A stretch of 64,000 nucleotides of DNA from an uncultured Bacteroidia bacterium (GCA_902800045.1 CADCCZ010000001.1:62001-126000), one strand, 5' to 3'; counted from the stretch's first letter, positions 28,655 to 37,011 are shown. Numbers and translations: made by a program. Notes: generated by a model from the sequence alone, not told the origin.

Positions 28655-29160
28655 TATATTACGCGGTATTCGAACTTGTATTCTTCGAGTTCCTTGTTGG
28701 CCTTGACGATTTTCTGTTTCAGGTTTTCCTTGAATTCGACAAGTTTCTGAGCGATTTCGGTATCGCCTGTCGCGAGCATCTGAGCAGCGAGAATTGCTGC
28801 ATTTTGAGCACCGTTTACAGCTACGGTTGCAACGGGGATTCCTGGAGGCATCTGGACAATTGCAAGAAGTGCGTCCATTCCGTCGAAACTGGCGTTAATT
28901 GGAACGCCGATGACAGGAATAGGAGTTACGGCGGCAATGACACCGCAAAGGTGGGCGGCCATTCCTGCGCCTGCAATTATGACCTTGATTCCGCGTGGTG
29001 CGGCTTCGCGTGCGAATTTTTCAACTTCGTCGGGGGTGCGGTGAGCCGACAATGCGTTTATCTCGAATGGAATTTTGAATTCGTTGAGTTGGTTGGCGGC
29101 CTTTTCCATAACCTTCCAGTCGGATGCCGATCCCATGATGATGCTAACTATCGGTTTCAT
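28654..29160 (-). CDS. purE: N5-carboxyaminoimidazole ribonucleotide mutase
   Basis: 168 residues, class I PurE. Converts N5-CAIR to CAIR in purine synthesis. Motifs MGSASDW, SAHRTPDEV, GAGMAAHLCGVIAA and the conserved TPIPVIGVP are present. First gene of purE / PorQ-like / HHH / HEPN-like, all overlapping or nearly so. No clear -7 box lies in the short gap to secG. Confidence 0.96.
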   Translation of the reverse strand: MKPIVSIIMGSASDWKVMEKAANQLNEFKIPFEINALSAHRTPDEVEKFAREAAPRGIKVIIAGAGMAAHLCGVIAAVTPIPVIGVPINASFDGMDALLAIVQMPPGIPVATVAVNGAQNAAILAAQMLATGDTEIAQKLVEFKENLKQKIVKANKELEEYKFEYRVI

Positions 29161-29189
29161 AATCAGATAAATTTACATTAACAAAAAGA

Positions 29190-29221
29190 GCCTACCCCCA
29201 ACAAATTGGTCGGAAGCAGGC
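29190..29221 (-). terminator. Probable terminator after secG
   Basis: On minus, GCCTGC...GTAGGC (one mismatch) followed by TCTTTTTG. Lies between secG and purE, so it may also act as a leaky attenuator for purE. Confidence 0.45.
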
Positions 29222-29252
29222 ATTTTTAAGAAATGTGTCTCTTTGGTCGCAA

Positions 29253-29579
29253 TTATTCGGCAGTGGCTTCTGCTTCTGCATTAGCTGCGTTTTCTGAAGC
29301 TGCATCTTCTGCTTCTGCTTCCTGAGTCTGTTCTGTCTTAGGAACGTCCTTTTTCTCGTGAGGAATAGTGAAGCTAGCTGCAAGGCAGAAAACTGCGAGG
29401 CTTATAGCCAAAGTCCAAGTTGCTTTTTCCAGAAAATCGGTGGTCTTCTTAACGCCCATTACCTGATTGCCCTGGCTGAAATTGGATGCCAGACCGCCGC
29501 CTTTGCTGTTCTGTATTAACACTACTAATATCAGCAATACTGCGCATATTAGAATCATTACAGAGAAAAAACTATACAT
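29253..29579 (-). CDS. secG: Preprotein translocase subunit SecG
   Basis: 108 residues: two transmembrane helices around the conserved VVLIQNSKGGGLASNF ... MGVKKTTDFLEKATW. The C-terminal ~35 residues are an Ala/Glu-rich acidic tail, common in this phylum. Accessory SecYEG subunit. Last gene of the sigma-54-activator / lptE / repeat-protein / secG operon. Confidence 0.95.
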   Translation of the reverse strand: MYSFFSVMILICAVLLILVVLIQNSKGGGLASNFSQGNQVMGVKKTTDFLEKATWTLAISLAVFCLAASFTIPHEKKDVPKTEQTQEAEAEDAASENAANAEAEATAE

Positions 29580-29585
29580 AACTTT

Positions 29586-31217
29586 TTATTTATTTATTAA
29601 ACGTTTAACATATTCAATTTGGGTCGCAAAGTAAATACTTTTTTCGGGATATTTCAAATATAATTTTTCATAAGTTGTCAACGCCTTTTCAAAGTGTCCC
29701 TGTTTGATGTATATCTTTGCAAGTTTTTCGCTGAAAAGTTCCTCGTCTTCTATCAGTGATTCAGTAGATAAAGTGCTGTCGCTGTGGTAGTTCTTTATCG
29801 GGACTATCTTCGCTTCAGATACTAGGAACTGGTCGATAAGTTCCATTTTCTTCCGTTTGTTTGATGTGTTTGCAGGCTTATCTTCGTGTGGTTTTTCGGC
29901 AGTTTTTGTAGTCTCACCGATTGGTTCAACGATATTTTCTTCTGTCGATGAGGTCTCTTTTTCTGCATTTACATCAAAATTCTCGAATTGAATGTTGGCA
30001 TTGCCATCTGTGAATGTGATGTTTGCATTTATGCCAAGAGATTGCAATTGCTTTTCGATGGCTTCTTTTATTTGTTGCTGGGAAATTTCTGGTTTAGGCG
30101 TGGGTACATTTTCTTCTTGCGGAGATGGAATGGATTGTGTCTGTACGTCTTCTTGTGATTCGGATTGAGCCACAAGGTTTTGTGGCTCTACAATTATTTC
30201 TTCCGGATTTGCATCATCGTATTGTTTTGGTTCTTCTTTTTGTGATGCAATGAATTGTGTCTGTACGTTTTCTTCGGAATCGGATTGAGCCACAATATTT
30301 TGTGGCTCTATATTTGTATCGTTGTTTTGTGGCTGTTCGGCTTCTTGGGGAGACGCAATGGATTGCGTCTGTACGGGTGTGTATTCTTCTTGCGATTCGG
30401 ATTGAGACACAAGGTTTTGTGTCTCTACGGGGGATTCTGAATTTTGGTTTTCGGCAGATGCGGCAGCGGCTTTCGCTTTGCGCATTTCCTCCATTTGTAT
30501 TAAAATCCTGTCGGCAATGCTGAGGGGGGCGGTTGGCTCTGGTTCTTGGGGAGACGCAATGAATTGCGTCTGTACGGGTGTGCATTCTTCTTCTTGTGAT
30601 TCGGATTGAGCCACAAGGTTTTGTGGCTCTACGATGTCTAGATTTGCATCGTCGGATTGTGGCTGTTCGGGCTCTTGTGGAGACGCAATGGATTGCGTCT
30701 GTACGGGTGGGCAATCTTCCTCTTGGGTTTCTGGTTGAGCCACAAGGTTTTGTGGCTCTACGATGTACGGGTTTGTATCGTCTGATTGTGGCTGTTCGGG
30801 ATTTTCTTGATGAGACGCAATGAATTGCGTCTGTACGGGGGTGCAATCTTCTTCTTGTGATTCGGATTGAGCCACAAGGTTTTGTGGCTCAACGGTATCT
30901 GTATTTGTATCGTTGGATTGTGGCTGTTCGGGCTCTTGTGGAGACGCAATGAATTGCGTCTGTACGGGTGCGATTGTAGGAATATATGTTCCTTTCAGGA
31001 GGTCGTGTAGATGTTTGCGGTCGGATACGAAAGCGCAGGCTGTTTTCAGCTTGCTTTCGTACCGGATGTCCTTTATGGTGTGTAAATTTTTAATATACAA
31101 TACCCATGCCGACTGAAAATATGGGAATTCGTCGAGCATTGCCTTTATTTCGGGCAATGTGTCGTTGTTTAGAAGCGAAAGGTCGCTGATGTATTTTGCA
31201 AATGTTTCCTTGTTCAT
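29586..31217 (-). CDS. Repeat protein with in-frame palindromic repeat array and C-terminal TPR
   Basis: 543 residues. N-terminal ~95 residues are helical (ETFAKYISDLSLLNNDTLPEIKAMLDEFPYFQSAWVLYIK), a conserved form in Bacteroidota between lptE and secG. The C-terminal ~70 residues hold a TPR (EKLAKIYIKQGHFEKALTTYEKLYLKYPEKS). The middle (nt ~30126-30961) is low-complexity and alternates VQTQ[FS]IASPQE with VEPQNLVAQSESQE; each phrase is the translation of a perfect or near-perfect DNA palindrome. The repeats look like REP-type elements that have expanded inside a linker while staying in frame. Cytoplasmic; function unknown. Start overlaps nothing; lptE stop is 1 bp upstream. Confidence 0.82.
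   Translation of the reverse strand: MNKETFAKYISDLSLLNNDTLPEIKAMLDEFPYFQSAWVLYIKNLHTIKDIRYESKLKTACAFVSDRKHLHDLLKGTYIPTIAPVQTQFIASPQEPEQPQSNDTNTDTVEPQNLVAQSESQEEDCTPVQTQFIASHQENPEQPQSDDTNPYIVEPQNLVAQPETQEEDCPPVQTQSIASPQEPEQPQSDDANLDIVEPQNLVAQSESQEEECTPVQTQFIASPQEPEPTAPLSIADRILIQMEEMRKAKAAAASAENQNSESPVETQNLVSQSESQEEYTPVQTQSIASPQEAEQPQNNDTNIEPQNIVAQSDSEENVQTQFIASQKEEPKQYDDANPEEIIVEPQNLVAQSESQEDVQTQSIPSPQEENVPTPKPEISQQQIKEAIEKQLQSLGINANITFTDGNANIQFENFDVNAEKETSSTEENIVEPIGETTKTAEKPHEDKPANTSNKRKKMELIDQFLVSEAKIVPIKNYHSDSTLSTESLIEDEELFSEKLAKIYIKQGHFEKALTTYEKLYLKYPEKSIYFATQIEYVKRLINK
30126..30961. repeat. Array of 13 alternating palindromes inside a coding sequence
   Basis: Type A: AGACGCAATG(A/G)ATTGCGTCT at 30351, 30552, 30681, 30813, 30942, with degenerate copies near 30126 and 30245. 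Type B: 22-nt hairpins with arms GAGCCACAA/TTGTGGCTC at 30167, 30287, 30404 (GAGACACAA variant), 30607, 30737, 30869. They alternate A-B-A-B with short Gln/Glu-coding spacers. Confidence 0.93.
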
Positions 31218-31218
31218 A

Positions 31219-31731
31219 TTACCAGTTAGCTACGGATTTATTAAAAATATCATCTACCAGTTCGTCGCATATTTGCTGCATGAGATCGCCTTCGACGGCA
31301 GAAAGGTTCTGCGAGCTTTCGAAGTCGGCGTATCTTGAGAATGATGATTCGAAGCTTTTCGTCGGCTCGATGTTGTTTGTAAATTTCACCTTTACGCTTA
31401 TCGTAAGTCGGGTAAGCGCCGAGGTTTCGTTGCCTTGGTATGCCTGAGCCGTCACGTTGTAGTTTGTGATTTCGCCTTCGAAATATAGGTCGCCGTTGTC
31501 GTTGACAAGATGCAGACTTGTGGCTGACAGGAACTTGTCCTTGAGCGTCTCTGTGAACACATTACTAAGCGTAGGTTGTACAAGGCTTGCATGGTTAGGG
31601 AAAAGTTCGACGGTGAAAGTCTTGGTGTCGGGGCTTATGTCGGCTCCGGTAAACGAGTATCCGCCCTTGCATGACGCAAATGCTATGCACGAAGCGATTA
31701 TTAATATAATATGTATTCTTCTAATTTTCAA
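31219..31731 (-). CDS. lptE: LPS-assembly lipoprotein LptE
   Basis: 170 residues with lipobox IAFASC. Bacteroidota-type LptE: CKGGYSFTGADISPDTKTFTV, TLSNVFTETLKDKFLSATSLHLV and GDLYFEGEITNY are characteristic. Partners with LptD in outer-membrane LPS insertion. Lies 2 bp after the sigma-54 activator gene, the conserved order in the phylum. Confidence 0.9.
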   Translation of the reverse strand: MKIRRIHIILIIASCIAFASCKGGYSFTGADISPDTKTFTVELFPNHASLVQPTLSNVFTETLKDKFLSATSLHLVNDNGDLYFEGEITNYNVTAQAYQGNETSALTRLTISVKVKFTNNIEPTKSFESSFSRYADFESSQNLSAVEGDLMQQICDELVDDIFNKSVANW

Positions 31732-31733
31732 CT

Positions 31734-32981
31734 TTATTTCGCTATTCCGTATTCTTTTATTTTTCTATATAGAGTTCTTTCCGAAATGCCAAGTTCTTCG
31801 GCAGCAAGTTTCCTTTTGTTATTGTTTTTTGCCAATGCCTTTAGAATCAGGTCTTTTTCTTGGTCTGCAAGAGATAGCACTTCTTCGACAATTTCATCGC
31901 CAGACGGTTGGCCTTGCGGGTGATATTGCATTTGATCGTTGTACACTTGTGTAACTTGTGTGTTTATTTTCAGTGTGTTCGAAAGGTCGGTTATTATTTG
32001 GTTGTCGTTGTTGTTGAGCGAGTACCTGATGTTTGGGTTCTGGTCGATTATGTCGTTGAGAAGGATTTTCATTTCGTCCATTTCCTTTTTCAGGTCGAAC
32101 AACACCTTGTATAGAATTTCACGTTCGGTGGAGAAGTCGTTAGGCTGGTTTCCTGCATTGATTATTGCTGGCAGCGATGTCGAATGTATATCTATAAGGT
32201 ATCGCTTAAGTGTGTCGGCGGATATTGTGCGTTCTTTCTCGATTATAGAAATCTGGTCGGCTACGTGCTTTAGTTCGCGGACATTACCTGGCCATCTGTA
32301 GTTTTCGAGTAGAGCGGTTGCCTCTGGAGTGAGCGATATTGCTGGCATATTGTACTTGTCGGCAAAGTCGCGGGCGAATTTTCTGAAAAGCAGATGTATG
32401 TCTTCCTTGCGTTCGCGCAGAGGCGGTATAATAATAGGTACGGTGTTGAGACGATAGAAAAGGTCTTCGCGGAACTTGCCGTCGTTGATACGCTCTTGCA
32501 GGTTCACGTTAGTGGCAGCAATGATTCTTACATCGGTCTTTTCCACTTTCGATGAGCCGACCTTCATGAATTCTCCAGATTCGAGCACTCTTAGCAGTCG
32601 TGCCTGTGTAGGCATAGGCAGTTCGGCGACTTCGTCGAGGAATATTGTGCCGCCATTGGCTTCTTCGAAGTAGCCTTTGCGTTCGGTTATTGCATTGGTA
32701 AAAGCGCCTTTTACGTGACCAAAAAGTTCTGAATCGATTGTGCCTTCGGGGATTGCGCCGCAGTTGACGGCTATGTATGTCTTGCCGGCACGGCGACTGT
32801 TGCGATGTATTATCTGCGGAATTTTTTCCTTGCCAGCACCGCTTTCTCCAAGTACAAGTACCGATAAGTCGGTTACTGCAACCTGAACCGCAACGTTTAT
32901 TGCACGGTTTAGTCCAGCCGAATTGCCTATTATTCCGCTGCTAGTCTTTATTTTCTGAATGTCTTCTAAACTCAATTCCAT
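31734..32981 (-). CDS. Sigma-54-interacting AAA+ transcriptional activator with GAFTNA loop
   Basis: 415 residues, no N-terminal receiver or sensor domain. AAA+ core: GESGAGKE (Walker A), NCGAIPEGTIDSELFGHVKGAF, GGTIFLDEV (Walker B), RLLRVLESGEF, RIIAATN, FREDLFYRLN, WPGNVREL. The C-terminus is a Fis-type HTH (KRKLAAEELGISERTLYRKIKEYGI). The sigma-54 contact loop GAFTGA reads GAFTNA, a substitution at a position usually critical. It heads the lptE-repeat-secG operon and may be constitutively active or regulated by an unseen partner. Confidence 0.9.
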   Translation of the reverse strand: MELSLEDIQKIKTSSGIIGNSAGLNRAINVAVQVAVTDLSVLVLGESGAGKEKIPQIIHRNSRRAGKTYIAVNCGAIPEGTIDSELFGHVKGAFTNAITERKGYFEEANGGTIFLDEVAELPMPTQARLLRVLESGEFMKVGSSKVEKTDVRIIAATNVNLQERINDGKFREDLFYRLNTVPIIIPPLRERKEDIHLLFRKFARDFADKYNMPAISLTPEATALLENYRWPGNVRELKHVADQISIIEKERTISADTLKRYLIDIHSTSLPAIINAGNQPNDFSTEREILYKVLFDLKKEMDEMKILLNDIIDQNPNIRYSLNNNDNQIITDLSNTLKINTQVTQVYNDQMQYHPQGQPSGDEIVEEVLSLADQEKDLILKALAKNNNKRKLAAEELGISERTLYRKIKEYGIAK

Positions 32982-33002
32982 TTCGTTACGAAAATAAGTT
33001 TA

Positions 33003-33010
33003 CAAAGGTA
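33003..33010 (-). promoter_or_regulatory. -7 promoter element of the activator-lptE-secG operon
   Basis: TACCTTTG on minus, 22 bp before the start codon at 32981. Confidence 0.6.
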
Positions 33011-33057
33011 AGACATTTTTATGAAATTTTGTCATGTTTTTTTTATTCATGTCAGTC

Positions 33058-33090
33058 TTTGTGACAATCCATTAAAAATGATTACATTTG
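33058..33090 (+). promoter_or_regulatory. Bacteroidota -33/-7 promoter of comF
   Basis: TTTG at 33058-33061 and TACATTTG at 33083-33090, 21 bp apart, matching the TTTG-N19-21-TAnnTTTG form. The comF ATG follows 8 bp later and excludes upstream starts. Confidence 0.65.
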
Positions 33091-33098
33091 CACCTTGT

Positions 33099-33794
33099 AT
33101 GAACAAGTTTCTAGAATATTTGTCAGATTTCTGGTTTTTGCTGTTTCCCAAGAACTGTGAAGCATGTGGTCGTGCTTTATCGCGGGGCGAGGAGGTCTTG
33201 TGCTTCGATTGTCTGTACGAACTTCCGCGGACTCATTACTGCAAGGAACTTGACAATCCAATATTGCAATTGTTCGATGGTCGTATAAGGGTTGAGAAGG
33301 CGACTGCTTTGTTCTCTTTCCAGAAAGGTAGCAAGTTCAGGAAGTTGCTTCATTCGCTAAAGTATAGGCATAAACCGGAAATTGGCGTTTTGTTGGGCAA
33401 GGAACTTGGAGCCGAAATGCTTGCATCGGGAAACTTTTCCGACATCGACTATATAATTCCAGTGCCCTTGCATCCTAATCGTGAAAAAAAACGTGGCTAC
33501 AATCAGAGCGAACGTATTGCATCGGGCATTTCGGCTGTAACAAAAATACCAGTACTGACAGGTGTGCTTGTAAGGAATACCGACACAAAGACGCAGACCA
33601 AGATGAACAAAGACGAGCGTTGGCAGAATGTGTCGGGAAAGTTTGTGCTGACGGATAGCGAAGTGCTGAAGGATAAGCATGTGCTTCTTGTCGATGATGT
33701 GCTGACAACTGGTGCAACCACCGAATCGTGCGGGACTGCATTGCTGTCGGTGGATGGGTTGCGGCTGAGCATTGCTGTGCTTGCAAGGGCATAA
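33099..33794 (+). CDS. comF: ComF family phosphoribosyltransferase-like protein
   Basis: 231 residues from ATG 33099 (chosen because of the promoter just upstream). N-terminal zinc-ribbon-like Cys set CEACGRALSRGEEVLCFDC, then a PRTase domain with DYIIPVPLHPNREKKRGYNQ and the PRPP loop VLLVDDVLTTGATT. ComF proteins act in DNA uptake in competent bacteria; in others the role is unclear. Convergent with the BI-1 gene. Confidence 0.92.
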   Translation: MNKFLEYLSDFWFLLFPKNCEACGRALSRGEEVLCFDCLYELPRTHYCKELDNPILQLFDGRIRVEKATALFSFQKGSKFRKLLHSLKYRHKPEIGVLLGKELGAEMLASGNFSDIDYIIPVPLHPNREKKRGYNQSERIASGISAVTKIPVLTGVLVRNTDTKTQTKMNKDERWQNVSGKFVLTDSEVLKDKHVLLVDDVLTTGATTESCGTALLSVDGLRLSIAVLARA

Positions 33795-33821
33795 AAAAAC
33801 GGCTCGCAAAATGCAAGCCGT
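33793..33821 (-). terminator. Terminator of the BI-1 gene
   Basis: Stem ACGGCT-c-GCA/TGC-a-AGCCGT (33799-33821) with seven T on the minus-strand 3' side. It may act weakly on comF from the other strand. Confidence 0.75.
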
Positions 33822-33840
33822 CTGTATTATGAAAAACCTT

Positions 33841-34629
33841 TTAATCTCTTCTAAGGTACGACAACAGTCTCAGTATTTCGATGTAGAGCCATACCAAAGT
33901 TACCATAAGACCGAATCCTGCGTACCATTCCATGTATTTTGGTGCTCCCGAATTGGCTCCATTCTCGATGGTGCTGAAGTCAAGGATAAGGTTGAGCGCA
34001 GCAACTGCAACAATGATTACGCTGATTACGATTCCGATTAGCGGATTTGCAAAAAGAAATTCGCTGAATGCTGGCGTGAATAAACCAACAATAAAACTTA
34101 CAAGGTAAAAAATGCCAATTGCGGCAGTTGCGATGAATACGCCCTTCATAAATTTCCCCGAAGCCTTAAGTATGCCTGTTTTGTACATGAAAAGCATAAG
34201 CCCGAAAACAAGCAATGTGAGCGCTACAGCCTGGAATACTATTCCGCTGTATGCTGCTTCGAACATCGATGATATTGAGCCTAGTACAACGCCTTCGAAT
34301 GCTGCGTATATTGGTGCTGTTATGGGGGCGGCTTTCTTGGCGAAGCTTGTCACAAGACCTAATATTAAACCGCCTATTGTTCCACCTATTAATAATATAG
34401 GAGTTGCAATCTGTCCCGACCATGTCATTTTCCAGGAAATTATTCCAGTAACCAGCAATATTGCAAAAAGTATTATGGTCTTGTTTATTGCACCTTTCAA
34501 TGTCATTACATTGCCATCGGTTGCTATGTTTGATCCAAAAGCAGTGCTAGTGCCCATATTATGGTTGCTTGCTTCGCTTGTGAAGGCGTTTTTACCCAAA
34601 GTGGGGTTCGATGTCTTTGTTATGTTCAT
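33841..34629 (-). CDS. Bax inhibitor-1/YccA family membrane protein
   Basis: 262 residues: a polar ~45-residue N-terminus, then about seven transmembrane helices. Family features: TWSGQIATPILLIGGTIGGLILGLVTSF, PIYAAFEGVVLGSIS and the C-terminal ALNLILDFSTIENG...EWYAGFGLMVTLVWLYIEILRLL. BI-1-like proteins are implicated in ion leak or membrane protease control. Its own -7 box lies 25 bp upstream; a terminator follows. Confidence 0.88.
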   Translation of the reverse strand: MNITKTSNPTLGKNAFTSEASNHNMGTSTAFGSNIATDGNVMTLKGAINKTIILFAILLVTGIISWKMTWSGQIATPILLIGGTIGGLILGLVTSFAKKAAPITAPIYAAFEGVVLGSISSMFEAAYSGIVFQAVALTLLVFGLMLFMYKTGILKASGKFMKGVFIATAAIGIFYLVSFIVGLFTPAFSEFLFANPLIGIVISVIIVAVAALNLILDFSTIENGANSGAPKYMEWYAGFGLMVTLVWLYIEILRLLSYLRRD

Positions 34630-34653
34630 TCTTATACGTTTTTTATTTTAATG

Positions 34654-34661
34654 CAAAGGTA
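34654..34661 (-). promoter_or_regulatory. -7 promoter element of the BI-1 gene
   Basis: TACCTTTG on minus, exact TAnnTTTG. Confidence 0.6.
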
Positions 34662-34760
34662 ATAACTTTATCTGATGCGTAAATTGTGCATTGTGAATTT
34701 TAAGATTTTTTTGTGTTGAAATAAATATTTGATTAAAATTTTTCCGACTGATAAAAAAGT

Positions 34761-34768
34761 TATCTTTG
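34761..34768 (+). promoter_or_regulatory. -7 promoter element of the DUF1015 gene
   Basis: TATCTTTG, 44 bp before the ATG at 34813. Confidence 0.6.
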
Positions 34769-34812
34769 CGGAATTATTTTTCAAAAGTATAACTAATTAA
34801 AAAACATAAGAA

Positions 34813-36057
34813 ATGGCAATAGTAAAACCTTTCAGAGGCCTACGTCCTCCAAAGAATTTGGTAGAGAAGGTATCGTGCCTTCCATACGATGTTATGAACT
34901 CGGAAGAAGCCGCTCAGATGGCAGAAGGCAAGAAGGAATCACTCCTCCACGTTACACGCGCTGAAATCGACCTTCCAAAGGGAACCGATCTTCACAGCGA
35001 AATAGTTTACAACAAGGCTGTCGAGAATTTTGCAAAGATGCAGAAGGAAGGATGGCTCGTTGAAGACGAAAAGCCGAAATTCTACATCTACGCCCAGACA
35101 ATGGACGGTCGTACACAGTATGGTATCGTTGGTTGCGCTTCGTCTGAAGACTACTTCAACGGCGTTATCAAGAAGCACGAGCTTACCCGTATCGAAAAGG
35201 AAGAAGACCGTATGGTTCTCACTCGTTACGTCAACGCTAACCTCGAACCAGTATTCTTCTCGTACAAGGCAGTTCCCGAAATCGACGCTATAGTTGAAAA
35301 TATCGTAAAGAACCAGCCTGCTGAATACGATTTCGTAGCAGAAGACGGCTTCGGTCATCACTTCTGGGTTATCAACGACGACGCTACCAACAAGCGCATC
35401 GAAGAACTCTTTGCAACCAAGGTTCCTTATACCTACGTTGCCGATGGTCACCATCGTACAGCAGCTGCTAGCCGCATTGGTAAGGAATATGCAAGCAAGA
35501 ATCCTAACCACACTGGCAAGGAAGAATACAACTTCTTCATGGCAGTTCACTTTCCAGACAACCAGCTCAAGATTATCGACTACAACCGCGTAGTAAAGGA
35601 CTTGAACGGATTGAGCAAGGAAGATTTCTTGAACAAGGTAGTTGAGAATTTCGTGGTTCAGGATATGGGTACCGAAATCTATAAGCCGGCTTCGTTGCAC
35701 GAATTCAGCATGTATCTCGACGGTCACTGGTACAAGATGAACGCAAAGCAGGGAACTTACGACAACACTCCACTTGGTGTATTGGACGTAAACATCCTCT
35801 CGAAGCACGTCCTCAACGACATCCTTGGTATTGCAGACCTCCGCACCAGCAATCGTATCGACTTTGTTGGCGGTATCCGTGGTCTTGGCGAACTGAAGCG
35901 CCGTGTTGACTCGGGTGAAATGGTAGTTGCATTTGCTTTGTATCCAGTTTCGATGCAGCAGCTCATCAACATTGCTGACTCTGGCAACATCATGCCTCCG
36001 AAGACCACTTGGTTCGAACCGAAACTTCGTTCAGGCTTGGCAATCCACAAGATTTAA
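34813..36057 (+). CDS. DUF1015 family protein
   Basis: 414 residues, full family length. N-terminus AIVKPFRGLRPPKNLVEKVSCLPYDV and YVADGHHRTAAA are diagnostic of DUF1015. In many Bacteroidota the gene follows serC-serA, hinting at a link to serine or phosphoserine metabolism; here it is alone and 32 kb from serA. Codon use is strongly biased (C-ending codons), suggesting high expression. A -7 box precedes it and a strong terminator follows. Confidence 0.9.
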   Translation: MAIVKPFRGLRPPKNLVEKVSCLPYDVMNSEEAAQMAEGKKESLLHVTRAEIDLPKGTDLHSEIVYNKAVENFAKMQKEGWLVEDEKPKFYIYAQTMDGRTQYGIVGCASSEDYFNGVIKKHELTRIEKEEDRMVLTRYVNANLEPVFFSYKAVPEIDAIVENIVKNQPAEYDFVAEDGFGHHFWVINDDATNKRIEELFATKVPYTYVADGHHRTAAASRIGKEYASKNPNHTGKEEYNFFMAVHFPDNQLKIIDYNRVVKDLNGLSKEDFLNKVVENFVVQDMGTEIYKPASLHEFSMYLDGHWYKMNAKQGTYDNTPLGVLDVNILSKHVLNDILGIADLRTSNRIDFVGGIRGLGELKRRVDSGEMVVAFALYPVSMQQLINIADSGNIMPPKTTWFEPKLRSGLAIHKI

Positions 36058-36076
36058 TTGTTATTACTCGAATATG

Positions 36077-36112
36077 AAAGAGGAAATTCCAGTGGAGTTT
36101 CCTCTTTTTTTT
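36077..36112 (+). terminator. Rho-independent terminator of the DUF1015 gene
   Basis: Ten-bp stem AAAGAGGAAA/TTTCCTCTTT with an 11-nt loop, then a run of T. Confidence 0.88.
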
Positions 36113-36148
36113 GTTGCAATTTTTATAATATGATGAGCTCGACCGTAG

Positions 36149-36268
36149 AAAAAAAGGCTCTTGTATGGGATAGTGCGAAACGCTATCCAAGCGGCAACGG
36201 CAACCGTTCCAATTAGATAGGTGTTAAGTTGAGCCTGCCGTTCATAACACCTCCGCGCAACATGGACA
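36149..36268 (-). ncRNA. Candidate structured small RNA A
   Basis: Minus-strand -7 box TATATTTG (36279-36272). The ~120-nt transcript would fold AGGTGTTA/TAACACCT (36252-36245 with 36226-36219), AACGG/CCGTT and GGATAG/CTATCC, and ends GAGCC plus seven U at 36149. The loop of the first hairpin holds AGGCTC, complementary to GAGCCT at the 3' end, a possible pseudoknot. No ORF explains it. It begins the accessory island. Confidence 0.5.
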
Positions 36269-36327
36269 CCGCAAATATAACGAAAATTTTTAACTAACAA
36301 ATAAATAAACCAAAAATTTTAAAAAAA

Positions 36328-36522
36328 ATGGCAACAACAAAGAAAAAACTTTCTCTGATTACTCTATATGGAGTAAGAGACGGAAACAATATGCTAATCT
36401 ACAAGGACAAACAACTCAAGCAGTTAAAATGTCGTATTATCGACCACTACTATATGAAAGACCAGATTATCAAACTTAATTGCTTCGATTTTTGGTTAAA
36501 GGTAGTAAAAAAAGGAAAATAG
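36328..36522 (+). CDS. Small basic hypothetical protein
   Basis: 64 residues, Lys-rich (MATTKKKLSLITLYGVRDGNN...), not recognised. The next start is 2 bp downstream, so the two are co-translated. First protein gene of the accessory island. Confidence 0.55.
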   Translation: MATTKKKLSLITLYGVRDGNNMLIYKDKQLKQLKCRIIDHYYMKDQIIKLNCFDFWLKVVKKGK

Positions 36523-36524
36523 CA

Positions 36525-36833
36525 ATGAGCATCCGCGAAGTAAAAAAGCGTTTCCGTGAATCGCCGAAGGGCTGGAAGGTAGCATTCTACACTACTCAGA
36601 CTGTGGCTTTTAGCCTTATGATCGGTGGATTCTTCTGCCCACCTATGGGCGTAATCGACGGAAGCGTACTTACAGCAGTGGGCGAAATGTTCCTGTTCCC
36701 GACCTTATACAGTGCCGTCCATATCATTCTGGCAGGGCAGGATATTAAAGTAAAGTACGGCAATATGGAAATTTCGTCCGAGAAAGACGACAAGAAAGAA
36801 AAAGAAACGGCCGACAGTGCCGAAAACGAATAA
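36525..36833 (+). CDS. Small two-helix membrane protein
   Basis: 102 residues from ATG 36525, which follows the previous stop by 2 bp. Basic N-terminus (SIREVKKRFRESPKGWKV), two hydrophobic segments (AFYTTQTVAFSLMIGGFF; VLTAVGEMFLFPTLYSAVHIILAG) and an acidic/Lys-rich cytoplasmic tail (EKDDKKEKETADSAENE). The shape is like small phage holins, but no family match can be claimed. Confidence 0.6.
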   Translation: MSIREVKKRFRESPKGWKVAFYTTQTVAFSLMIGGFFCPPMGVIDGSVLTAVGEMFLFPTLYSAVHIILAGQDIKVKYGNMEISSEKDDKKEKETADSAENE

Positions 36834-36844
36834 ATAAACAATAT

Positions 36845-36991
36845 ATGAGTACCATTGTAGAACTTATCAACGAACGCGCCGCCAAGATAATGGAAGAAGG
36901 CGGTACAACTGAGAAAGTAATAAATGTCAAGGCGATAAGCAAAGCCGAAGCTATAGAAATGGCAATAGAGCACTGTTTAGTTTGTTGGTAA
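36845..36991 (+). CDS. Very small hypothetical protein
   Basis: 48 residues (MSTIVELINERAAKIMEEGG...EAIEMAIEHCLVCW), starting 11 bp after the membrane-protein gene in the same direction. Amphipathic helical pattern and gene-like codon use; no known family. Kept because of position and composition. Confidence 0.4.
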   Translation: MSTIVELINERAAKIMEEGGTTEKVINVKAISKAEAIEMAIEHCLVCW

Positions 36992-37011
36992 TTAGTATCA
37001 TATCCGTGTAT

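Noticed and set aside
30126..30961. CRISPR-like array
   Set aside because: Repeats are in-frame palindromes of two families with short similar spacers inside a translated gene; no cas genes.
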